A stretch of 64,000 nucleotides of DNA from Warburgia ugandensis (taxonomy: Eukaryota; Streptophyta; Magnoliopsida; Canellales; Canellaceae): assembly GCA_035236585.1 (NCBI GenBank), contig CP141132.1, positions 55,245,880 through 55,309,879 of the forward strand. The letters are read 5' to 3'. Position 1 is the first letter of the stretch. Every line of letters begins with the position of its first letter. Below are positions 47,702 through 58,477 of the stretch, one piece after another. The notes beneath the pieces were generated by a model. It was not told where the DNA came from. It made no database searches and saw only the letters and a program-made list of their open reading frames with translations. Position numbers and translations under genes: made by a program.

Positions 47702-49426
47702 AATAGGAGAAATCTTTAGGACTTGAGAGGAAAGAAAATGAAAGATGTGTTTTGAAGTCAGTTCTCTTGTCTATCTTTTCTTAACTATGAATGATTATAA
47801 TGTGCTCTTCCACAGTTCTTTCATTCGTGATAGAAGCAAATAGGATGAATGTGCACAAGGCTTAATTGTTGAATACAATGCATCAAAATTATGGGATCTT
47901 GAATAAAACATACTATGCAACTAGCCCATATAATCTTTGGCTTATTAACAATTAAGGAAGCTATGCTTTCTAGTGTGGCAAGAGTGCATGAACAACAGGG
48001 AAAAGGGTGATTGCTTACAGAATTTTATGCTTGTTGATCTTTAGCTTTTCTTCACATGTTCTTTCTAAGAGTTCCATGCTGATTGAACAAATAATGAATT
48101 TTGGAGCCAATCCAATTACTTTCTTTTTTGCAATGGAGATGAATTCTTGAATGGATACATAAGCACAAACTTTGTTCATTTGTTGGGTTATGTTGGAACA
48201 TTCTATTCACCTGATCTAACAGTTTGGACATGATCACAAGTAGATTTTTCAAATATTTAATTTCCTCACTCTGACTAACTATAACACCATAATAGCAATA
48301 GCAGTAAGGAATGCTTGGAGGTATGTAGATACATTTGTGAACAATTGGGGGAGATTATGATTTCCATGGACATGGAAAGAGAGTTCATATGGGAAGGATT
48401 GAAAGGCTTGAAAGTGATAATGATGATTCCTCCAAAAGTAGAAATGTGGTAGATCCTTAAATCCCACTAAGTAGAAACTTTAGATTATGAACAATTGCTT
48501 CTAATTTGAATCCTTTGACTTAGAGTCTTATACTTGTGTGTGCTTGATGTATAACCTTTAATCATGTGCTTTTTAAATTTAAATTTTCACATTCCTTTGA
48601 ATGTACTAATCTCATCATCATTTCTTTTTATTTTACTTTCCTTCTTTTTTTTATTATAACTTTTGATAATAACTATATTTAATTCTTTTTAGGTTGTAAC
48701 CGGTCCCTTCTCTCATTTGTTTTTTTGTAAATGGCAATGTGAGAGATTGCTTGTGTAAAATAGAGTGACCCTTTATTTAGAGAAATGACTTTTTTTTCTT
48801 ATTTATTGTTGGGACCGTGCCTATGAAAAACAAATTGCCTTTGTACCTCTTTATAGCATAAAGAATTAGGTCTAACATGGCTCTTAGGACTATTGCTCCT
48901 AGGTTAAATAAGCAAATAAGTGGGATCATTGAGTGGTTTGAACATGATATCTTAAGTTGGTCCAAGATTATAATGGAATCAATCTTAGTGCCACAATCTC
49001 TTGAAGCTTGACTACATTTTTGGAATAGGTTTCCATGATGAAATAGGTCCCTATCCACATTGGAGGGAATTTGACCCTGTTATTTGTGAACGAAGCTCTT
49101 TCTTCCTGAAGAATAAGATCTCCAACTTACAATTTTCTTGGCCTAATTTTCTTATGGAATGCCTCATGGATGCAATTTTGATAGCCTTGATTATAATAAA
49201 GTGTCTTTAGCCTTCTATAGAAATGAGCAAAGCTACCACTTCATAGGTGGTAGTGTCGAATGCTCTGTCAAAGTGAAATCTTTGTGTCTCTGGGCCAAAG
49301 TTTTATAAGGTTGACAGGTTATGGAAATGGTAAATTGGTTGATTTAGTAGGAGGAGTTTGGATAGGCTTTTAGATTCTTGAATTCTAAGGTTAGTTATGG
49401 TTATATGGTAGTAATACTGTGAGTAC
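47702..49426 (-). mobile_element. Interior of a fossil Tat/Ogre-like element, minus strand, 3' side
   Basis: On the minus strand, about 49260 to 49000, fragments KIRPRKL and VGDLILQ, then FPPMWIGTYFI, recall the integrase end of Tat/Ogre elements (K(V/I)RPR...GDL(V/I)L...GPY). To its left (48050-48480 and 47702-48050) I recognise nothing; this would be the stretch between integrase and the 3' LTR. The interior is heavily reduced, about 2.9 kb in all once solo LTR B3 is set aside, against several kb in intact relatives. Old and broken. Confidence 0.55.
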
Positions 49427-49802
49427 TGTAATGCCCGAGCAATTTATGCTATTTTTAACAAAAATTGGACATTATATGGAAAATAAACTGTGTTAAATGT
49501 TTTACTTTATTTAAAATAGTAAATGAAGGAATTTGAGAGGAAACTTGGTACCATTAGATTCTACTCGAAAAATGGAATCCAACGCCTCAAAGCACCCCGA
49601 AAACAGAGTTTGTATGAAGAAGTTAAGGCCATTTAAAGATTAGGGGCATTTCTGTAATTTAAATTAAAAACCTAAAAGACAGAAAACGTAGGGGCCCGTT
49701 TTGATAACGGCACCCCATCTTCTTCTTCCTCTAGATTTCTCCAGAAAGCCTAGTTTCCAGAGGTTTCTGCCACATCCAATGGTCGCACTGCCATAGCAAG
49801 GC

Positions 49803-49810
49803 TATAAAAA
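49803..49810 (+). promoter_or_regulatory. TATA box of solo LTR B3
   Basis: TATAAAAA in CAAGGCTATAAAAAGCCC, about 376 bases into the LTR. Confidence 0.6.
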
Positions 49811-50824
49811 GCCCTATTCCCCTCTCTTCAAAACACAATTTTTCCGGTCATTGGGGACTGGGGTTTCCGGCAAAAATTAGAAACCTAGTTTCCCTGCGAT
49901 TTCTGGCAACGGCCAGGCCCGAGTCAGGCCGGCCATTCTTTTACCTGTCTCCCCATTCCCCTCTCTTCTCTTTTCCGATCTTGCTCGATATTGGTGTTTT
50001 TCCTCTTCACGATTTCCGGCGACATAAGGTTTTCAGACGGAAAGAGGGAGTCGCACCACTCGAAGGAGGGCGTCCCCGGCTACTTAGGTAAGCCCCTCTT
50101 TCCCTTTCTCTCCAGTTTGCTTCCCCTAGGCCAGATCCATGCCAGATTTGGTCTTTTCCCAGCCGGAGAACAACAAAGCCGGTTCCAGCTGGCTGTGTAC
50201 GAACAAGGTGTCCCAAGGACGCCATCCTTCACGTGCGCCTCGGATAGGGTCCCTGGGACGGGTTCTAGGCATATGACAGTGCATACACTGTCCCTGGTGT
50301 GGCCTTCTGGTGTGCGCACGACGTGGGGCACGGGTCCTGGCTCTACCAGGATGCACGGGGTGCCCTAAGAGCTAAGACACGCCATGCTACACCAAAGGTG
50401 CGTCCGTGCGATGCCATCCAGGATGCGCGTCATAGCGCATCGCTTGAGCATGCATGTGCGCGTGCAAAACACGGTCCCTGGCATGGCCTTTGGGCCCACA
50501 CGCACGTGAGGCAGTCGCGATTCAACTAGGATGCACGGGTGTCCTAGGAACTGGGACACATGGACCTAATGAGACTATAAAGTTAGGACCAGAGGACAAT
50601 TTATAGAGTTTAACCATTGAATAGTAGATCCATATCATAGGATCTAACCTGACATTGAATTAGACAAGGACCCATGGACCCTAAAAGGCAAATCTAGCGA
50701 TCTAATTTCTAAAAATAGATCGAAATTGATAAGGACTCGTTGTATCCATTCATATCCAGGAGTTTATAAATGAGACCCAGGGACGGGTTGAGTGATGAAG
50801 GACGTGACACCAGGAGACTTTGAG

Positions 50825-51747
50825 GTAGGTGCTCTATCACTACTAGACTTTTTAAAAGAACCCATGATTGTTTTGAGAATGCATGTTTTAAGTTTAAGTT
50901 ATATGACTTGTTTAGCATGACTTAATCTTATAAACAAATTTAGCATACATATGACAAATACATTATGCATAGACATGTTTTGCAAACAATTGAAAATATT
51001 GCATGATTTGTCAGCATTGAGTTCTTGAAAAATTGCATGTCCTTGAGGGTTAACAAAAGACGGTGGAGTGCCCAAAAGACACTGGGTAGGCAGTTGTGAG
51101 GGACCCAAAGAGGATAGGTTTTGAAAAAGATCTTTTTGCTTGTTTGATCGTATATGATTTGGGCTAGTAAGCTCATGGGCGCTATGCCGAGAGGTCTGGG
51201 GTGGCCTCCCAGCCTCTACCATTATTAGGTGGAATGGGTACCACGCCCAAAAAGGGCATGTCCCTACGTCGACTGCATGTGGTATAGGGGGCTACCACTG
51301 GTGTCACGACACTGGGTCGATGTGTCATATGCCCCGTGGAGGATATGATTGAGTGTCCTCAGGTACATGGGGACCACACGGCGGCGAGGTCGTGGACATA
51401 GTGGGCCCTATGGTTTGAGGATTTACTTGCATTATGCATATGGCATGACAGGAGGTTAGTCGACCATACCATATATCCATGAGTTGGATTCAGTTGAGCA
51501 TCTTATGCATATCATTATGTTTAGGATATATATATATGATACTTTCAACTTGGATTATGCGATTCTTTAAGTCGTCAGGATTCTAATTTGACAATTTTTT
51601 TTAAATATCGATATTGAACATGATTGTTCAAACATGCACATGTTTTAAAGAGCATATGATTTTAAACATAGCATGCATTGTAAAACTAGTAGTGATAGAC
51701 TCCTACTGAGTATAGTATATACTCACCCTATCCTTAACATTTTTCAG
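50825..51747 (+). other. LTR intron-like module, B3 copy (923 bp)
   Basis: Begins at GAG|GTAGGTGC and ends at TTTTTCAG|G. Length 923 bp, identical to the B2 module, with about 94% identity at its start by eye. Before the border B3 reads ACACCAGGAGACTTTGAG where B2 reads GCGATCTAGCCAG; after it B3 reads GACAGCTCC where B2 reads ACACAAAG. So the likeness starts and ends at the splice-like borders. Confidence 0.65.
51707..51725 (+). repeat. LTR hairpin, B3 copy
   Basis: TGAGTATAGTATATACTCA, 8 bp perfect arms and a 3-base loop, 22 nt before the acceptor-like AG. Confidence 0.85.
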
Positions 51748-52119
51748 GACAGCTCCATTCACGAGTAGAAGACGCCTCAAGAAATGTTAGTGCTACGAGC
51801 AAGTAAATTAAAAGAGAAAATTATACATGTAAGTAAACACTCTACCCTTTGGACATGTATCTGTATTTATTTACAGTTGGGCTGTGAGTTGTGACTGGAT
51901 AGACTTGGGAAAACATTTATGATTTCTGAAGTTTTTCAAAAACTACTTTGGTTATTGTGAAAGCAAATGACACTCGAGGTTTTCAAAATGAGTTTAAATG
52001 AAAAAAAAATTCACTACATTGCATGGTTTTTATAAAATGGTTTTCAAATAGGGATGCATCTCGCCTTAGGAATTTAGATCTTGCATTTAAAAATGCATGG
52101 GAAAACCCTGGTTGTCACA

Positions 52120-53345
52120 AGTACTTAGTGTTGTAAATTGGTGAGACTATGTCTTATGTGTAAAACACTTTCACACTATATATGCTCAAAGTCTCTACCT
52201 CAAATGACTTGAGAATTGACCATCTCCATTTCATGGAAACATCCCATTTGGCAAGCATCGCATAATTTGATTTTTTATCCCCTTTCGTACTTGAGAACTA
52301 TTTTAGGTTTGTATAGAATCTGAATTCCATGTACTGTTTACTATGGTTTTCAACCAACATTTTATGAAACTCCTATTATGTTTCCTAAGATTCTTCTGAT
52401 CATCTCATGATTCTCATATATATTATTAAGTTATAATAGTTTTTGTAACCTTAATTGTACAATTGGTGTATCATGAGCATAAAATATAATATTTATTCAA
52501 ATCATTTCATAACAAATATCAAATAATTGGGTTACAGGGCATACCTTTCTAACATCAAGTGGAGACCACTTGGTCAGAGAGATTATAAAACTTTTGCACA
52601 AAGGTTGTAACAAGGTTTACCTAGTTATTTGCCTTCTCTCTTTTGAAATTCATGAACCATGCCAAAACTTCTTCAGTCAATGACCTTTGGAAGAGGTCTC
52701 CAAGTTGTGGGTCATTGAACTTGAATGTTGACTTGGAAGGGATGTACATGCTTATGTATAGCTTGGGGAATTTTGTGCCATCATATTAAACCATGTGAGG
52801 CATCTTAAAGTCCCTAGACATGAGTACCTTGGGAAAAGTTCTAAGCTTTTGAGTTCAAGGTAGTGGAGGATGATTCTTAGGACCTTTTTAATGATGATGG
52901 ATTTTATTTTTCTTAGCTCTTTGTCTAAGACTTCAATGGTCATGTTTCCAACCTGTAGTTGAAGAACTTCAGACTATCTATAAGGGCCCTAGACTCAAGG
53001 TTGGGAATTAGGACATTATGTCTATGCAATTATACATTTTCATTGGCTAAGGGATTGATGTAAGCAATAGGATCATGAGGTTAGTTTGAAGGACTCAGAG
53101 TTCAATATTGGATGGATTGGGTTTGTTGTCTCCCATGGTTCCAAAGAGGGGATGATAACTTAAGGATTAAGATGGAAGTAGGTGAAGAGATAGGGGTTTA
53201 GAAGGTTAAGAGAAAAGGTCTAGAATTCTTATGGATAATCAAATGAGGAAGACAAGTCATCTTTAGGGAGCAACGATTACCTAAGTCATAAAGAATGAAA
53301 GTATGGTTTAGAATTTTGATGTGAGTCACCCAGTTTTTATAATAC
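52120..53345 (-). mobile_element. Tat/Ogre-like gag fragment, minus strand (fossil)
   Basis: On the minus strand, about 52800 to 52560, the translation contains YDGTKFPKLYISMY, FQRSLTEEVLAWFMNFKREK and VTTFVQKFYNLSDQV. This follows the Tat/Ogre gag pattern YDGT..PK...FQ.SL...A..W(Y/F)......W..LV..F...Y. The gag thus lies to the right of the integrase piece at 49000-49260, the correct order for a minus-strand element. Near 53325 the minus-strand sequence GGGTGACTCA recalls the Ogre-type tRNA-Arg primer region. The part 52120-52540 has no motif I know. Broken. Confidence 0.65.
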
Positions 53346-55818
53346 CTTTTAAACACCTTTTTCACAAATCCAGATATCTCTTAGTGGAAATTCTTTTCTA
53401 AAATGAAACATCAAAAAAATTTCACTGAAAATCATTTTCCACAAATCCTGTGTATCTTTTCTTTAACAAAGATAAGGAATTTAGGGTGGAATGAATGTCT
53501 CATTCTTACTAAAAATTTGGCAAAATTTCCTCTATTTTTCAGACGTACACATTTAATGTATGTGATGCTGAACATCTGGTATACATATAAATCGTTTTCA
53601 TATTTTAAAAATAAATAACAAGACTTTATCATAATCTCAAAACCTTCGGTCATAACCACATCACAACTCAATTCCACTAAATAGAAATGAGTCCACAACA
53701 TCAAAGTTAAGATACATTCACATTCTGTAATAAATCATAAAATAAATTTCAAGTGGTAAGGCTCACCTTTTTAGATACTAGAAATCCCAATCTTATAAAA
53801 TTATATCTCCATAGTTTGAGTTCATGTTCTCGGCTTCACCTGTTCATTCTTCCATTTTAATTCTTGGAGCTAGACACATTGTAAAAAAAATTACAATATC
53901 TTAACAAGCTTGCACTCATGTAGGTGGAATAAGTTATGTATTTTGATAATTTATCATATCTAAACAAGTGATCATGTTGAAATTATAAGTTCTCAAATCA
54001 TGCATCCATGAAATTGGTTTACATGTGCAAATTAATACAGTTGACAAATCATAAGCTTCCATGATTTCTGAAGATATCATTGCCTTAACTTTTCCTGAGG
54101 ATTCACGCATTCTATGCCTTATCAATTCATAAACATTTAGTGGCACTAAGATCATTTTTCATGCATAAACACATAATCATTCCAAATTTGTTCATAACAT
54201 ATAGTCCTTCATGATTGTTGATCATACATGACCATTTAAGATATCACTATCAATGTCTAAATTGTTTGTCTTTCAATAAATGAATCAATTTATAAAGATT
54301 GAGGTATTTCACATTCTCATTAGCATGTGTAAAGGTAGTCATCTAAACATTCTTTCCTTTATGAACACACTGCATTTCAAATGCATGTATGGCTCAGTGC
54401 AAGATCATGTAGAATCACTCAAAAAGCTCATTTAATTCAATCCATTAGTAAGCTAATGCTGGTAAAACCATCGGTTTAGAAAAATCCTTATGTGCCATAA
54501 TTCTAATAGTAAAACCATTAGCTAGATGTAAGTGTTAAAGTATAGTAATTAAAGATGGAATCAGTTGATAAAGTCAAATGCCATACTGTATGCTTAAAGT
54601 CAACTCGTTAGCAAATCAACATTCGATAATCTTTGATTTGGAAAAACCAGAAGTTGTTCATGGATTCAAAAGAAAATCATCAATTAAGAATGCACACAAA
54701 TTTTCCACATTAAATCAAGATGAAAACCATAATTGTGAAAATCAGGTGGCATACAGCCCTACAACCAAGAAGATGGCATATAGTCCTATCAACCAAACAG
54801 CTACATATAAGTTTGTCGCAAAGGGAATGGTCTAGACTCTCAAGAGTGACAGACATATCCAACATGCCCAACCAAATCCAGACTCCTATGCTCAAAGGGA
54901 CCTTACATCATCCCTTGAAGACTGCCATACTTCTACATCGGCTCATGGATATGTCACGGCCTCAACTCACCATACCTCATGGGGCTACCCGACTACCACT
55001 CAAAGCACTTTCCCATAAGAAGCTACTCCTATTTCTCACTGCCTCCATCATAGGGCTGGTATCAATATCATCTCAGAGGTCAGTGTTCAATGACACCTCT
55101 TAGCATAGGGACTATAGGACTTATAATAGCACATAGCATGTAGGCCTCGATCTTAGAGTCATCCCAAGCATGCCTGCCTCTAGGTCTTACTGCTGCCCCA
55201 GGCTTGCATGCCCCTAGGTCTTATGGTACTCGTAGAGCACCTAACAAAATAGCAATCAAAATTGTATCTCCAAGAGTTATAGTTACTCATAGAGTGATAG
55301 CCAAAAATATCGATGAAATCTATATCTACCAGGGCTTACAACGGCTTGTAGAGTGATTGCCTAAAGCATCAATGAAACCTTAACCATAAGGTCTTATAGC
55401 TACTTGTGGAGTGACTACCTTAAGCATCGACAAATCTAAATCCATTAGGGCTGCTGGCTACTCATAGAGTGCTCACCTAAATACTGATGAAACTTCATAT
55501 CTCCAAAATGTACAATTACTCATGGAGCACTTGCTAAAGCAACAACCAAATAACATCTCTGGAGCTTATAGCCATTCATAGAGTGCTTGCTCAAACATCA
55601 ATGGAAAAACATCTCTAGGTCTTACAACCACTCGTTGAATGCCTACCTAAAACATAAATCAAATAACATCTCAAGTTCATTTCACATATGTAGTTAATCC
55701 TAAAGTGTATCACATTTCTAAGAGTTTCAACATATCATTTCTAAGATTTTCAACATATATATATATATATATATTTCAGTCAAAAAGTGTGGTCTCCACT
55801 CTTTGGTTTGGGTGTTAC
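53346..55818 (-). mobile_element. Probable 5' LTR of the Tat/Ogre-like element, minus strand
   Basis: On the minus strand it begins TGTAACACCCAAACC at 55818, like the LTR at 47701 (both have AAACCAAA just inside). It would end near 53346 beside the primer-like sequence. Beyond the first bases the two LTRs are hard to match, so they may be diverged or from different elements. Near 53880-53910 a sequence on the minus strand recalls the AAGATATTGTAA hairpin arm of the other LTRs. Contains the minisatellite 55211-55675. The open frame 54720-55103 has no protein likeness. Confidence 0.45.
55211..55675. repeat. Minisatellite, about eight units of 56-59 bp
   Basis: Each unit carries (A/T)GG(T/G)CTTATAG(C)TACTCATAGAGTG-type text, then GCCTAAAGCATCAATGAAA and AACATCTC-type text, with many substitutions. 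Successive units start near 55211, 55270, 55328, 55387, 55446, 55503, 55559 and 55616. A shorter related repeat (CCTAGGTCTTA) stands just before it. Confidence 0.85.
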
Positions 55819-57466
55819 AAATAGGGCATCATTAGTATTTTCAAGTTCAAGTTTAATCATTCCATTTTCAATTCAACAAAGAAAAATGTGTCATAAGATA
55901 ACCACTAATTTTTTTACATGCTTTCATAATTTTTTGTAATTAAAGACAATATCCATGTAAATCATCATATGCATCAATTTGTCCAAATTTAGAAATCATT
56001 AAACTTTGCAACATAACAGTTTTAATCCACCTATCTTTTGTGGTGCTTACCATCAATTCACTTGTGTACCTCAATTGGCTTTTACCATAGACACACTTCT
56101 AAGTCAATCCAGCCACATATTAATATATACAGCATATAAAAGCTCTATTATTTAGGGCACAAGCATACATTTAGATTTTTAATTATAATTAACATATAAT
56201 GGTTATGATTATCAAATCATTATATTTCTGCTCCTTTAATAAATCCTTAGATCTCATGATGTTAGCTCCTTAGGTTGCTAGTCTATATTGTCAATCAAAC
56301 ATCCACTAAGCCTTGAATCATTTGATCTATGCCATTGATTATTGATTAATGGTTTAGATCAATTTAATTATACCTAGATTTAGTCATCTACATCTTTTTA
56401 GATAGTTGGTTTTGTGAGCTAGCAATCCCAATCACTAAATAACGGTTAGATCTATTCTCATTACATTATAGTCATTTGGGATGATGGTCTAATCTAGTGT
56501 TTAAAGTCTTGATCTAATGATCACATATTCTGATCTAGTGTGTTAGGATCTGATTTATAATTAAAAAAGTGATCATAGTGTTTCCCTTCTCTGATAGTCA
56601 TCATCTTACAGTTTAGGAGTGAGATCAACCAAAAATTAGGGTTGATCATGACTATCCATCTTCAAAACTTAGTGTTCAGTGTTGATCAAGGCTCAAACAT
56701 TCTTGATCAATGTGAATTAGCTTAGATCTTTGTTTGGATTTACTATTTTTATAGAATTATGCTAGTTCTTGATCAAACGGTTGAGATTGTCCGATTAGTT
56801 TTAGGTCTAGATCGACAATCTTAGTTAGATGGTAACAAACCTGATTTTGTATTCATGTGTTTCTAAGCATGGATTAAACAATTAATGGTTGGACCATTAC
56901 CAGAACCTAGATCTACTCAATTTGTAACATATGTCTACACATTTTAATAATAAAAAGACAATCAACAGAGGATAAGGGTTGACTGTGACAATCTGATCCT
57001 CATGCAAGTGAAAATCCAAGCAGAGGGGATGGGGGCGGATGTCGATTTTCTCCCTTTTATCTGACATCCCCCATTTTGTCATGCTTTGGGGTTGTCACCT
57101 GATGTAGGATAGCTAGGTCTATGCATGACCGATTGGCCCTCCACGTGTCTAGCTCACTCCACACATGGCATGCCTATTTATTGGTTTAGAAATAAAACAA
57201 AGTGGGGGTGCCATTATCAATTTATACCCCCTCTTAAATTAATGAAAAATTAGGATTTTTCCACCATGATTTTTGTTTTGTGCAAAATCAGTTTGGTTGT
57301 TATCTCAATACATACATTCCAAATATAGAGCTTTTGAGATTCAATTAAGTGTCTTTTGAAAGGTCAATTGCTTAGAACTCAAAATGTAGGACTCCAAATT
57401 CACATTTCATTCAAAATAAAATTAGAAAGTTATATAAAATAAAATTTAGAAATTGGGGTTGTTACA
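55819..57466 (-). mobile_element. Decayed LTR-like sequence, minus strand
   Basis: At the right end, the minus strand reads TGTAACAACCCCAATTT from 57466, a typical LTR start. Leftwards the sequence is AT-rich, with GATCA-rich text like the middle of the large LTRs (56250-56850), but no LTR end could be fixed. No coding sequence. The open frame 56897-57082 is not credible. Confidence 0.4.
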
Positions 57467-58477
57467 TGATGGAAATTTTATTAAAAGGAAAGCACAACAA
57501 GATTTGATACAGAGAAGGATAAAAATGCATTTGAGAATTTTCATGAGGAAATAAACCAAAAGTTGTATTGAAGATTTGAAAGTTGGAATGTGAAGATGGA
57601 ATTTGGAGCTTTAAATTTGGAAACAAAGTTTGAATTTGAGTTAGAAGGGATTTTGAAATTGAAAGTGGAGGTTGGAGGTAAGAATGAAAAGGTGTGAAGA
57701 TGAAATCAATTTTTTAGATTAGAGTATTGGCATAGAATGAGAGATAGTTGAATGATTTTAGAATTGGTATTTGAAAGTTGATAGTGGAATTTTGAAACTT
57801 GAGGATTGAAATTAGACAATCAAGATTATAAAATTTCGGAGATGGAGATTGGAAAGGAAAGTGACTAAAAGGGAATTCAAAGGTTGAAGATTTTAGAGAT
57901 GAATTAAGTTTTGACACTGAGATTGGATGTTGGAAATTGAGGTTTGAAACTGAGTTTCTGAAATTGGAAACTGAAATTTAGAAAGTGGAAATGGAAAAGG
58001 ATTTATTAGAAATTACAAAGTGGAAACTAGTGTTAAAAATGAAGATCTTTTTTGAAATATGGAATTTGTGAATAAACATATTTTTTTTTCAAAACTAGAG
58101 ATGCGTTTTGGAATTTAATCATCAATTTTTTTGACATTTACTTATGGGTTTTGGAATTTGAGATGGGGAAGTGATAGAAAGATGGAAGAAGGGATCAAAA
58201 GCTGAATTTCGAAAGAGGAAATAGTTTTTAGAAATGGATTTTGAAATGGAGATTAGGCTGAGATGAAATTGAAACTAATATAGTAAATTTAAAAATTAAA
58301 TTGAAAATTAAAGGCTATAAAGTGAAATAAAAAATGGTAATTGGGGTGTAAAACGAAAATTGAAAAATGAGAACTTTTTTGAAGGACATGAAAATGGAAT
58401 AAAGGATTGATAATTAGGATTTGGCAAAGGAAAATTTTTAAAAGTTGGGATTTGGGATTGGAAATAGAAATTTGAAA
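57467..58477. repeat. Purine-rich degenerate repeat DNA left of the LINE
   Basis: Text such as TTTGAAATTGGAAA, GGAATTTG and GAAATGGA recurs irregularly, with one strand strongly purine-rich. It continues right of the LINE at 61342. No gene. It may be the inside of an LTR retroelement, but no motif supports that. Confidence 0.5.

Larger units (their letters stand above)
49427..52119 (+). mobile_element. Solo LTR B3 inserted in the Tat/Ogre-like interior
   Basis: Starts TGTAATGCCCG and ends CTGGTTGTCACA, 2693 bp, with a perfect five-base duplication AGTAC (49422-49426 and 52120-52124). TATA box at 49803; GC-rich leader with many ACG/CGC words (50010-50560), which creates overlapping open frames on both strands that are not genes. 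The end part (51770-52119) resembles B1, while the module 50825-51747 resembles B2. Confidence 0.94.

Noticed and set aside
50007-50559. Several overlapping open frames on both strands in the GC-rich part of solo LTR B3
   Set aside because: They overlap in many frames, have low-complexity composition and lie in an LTR leader with clear LTR ends and target duplication. No protein likeness.
54720-55103. 127-residue frame on the plus strand
   Set aside because: Lies in a minus-strand LTR-like sequence, overlaps other frames, and shows no motif.
56980-57100. TGTGACAATC and GGTTGTCACC as LTR ends of a short LTR
   Set aside because: The pieces are not paired with a matching start or target duplication; probably chance likeness in decayed LTR DNA.
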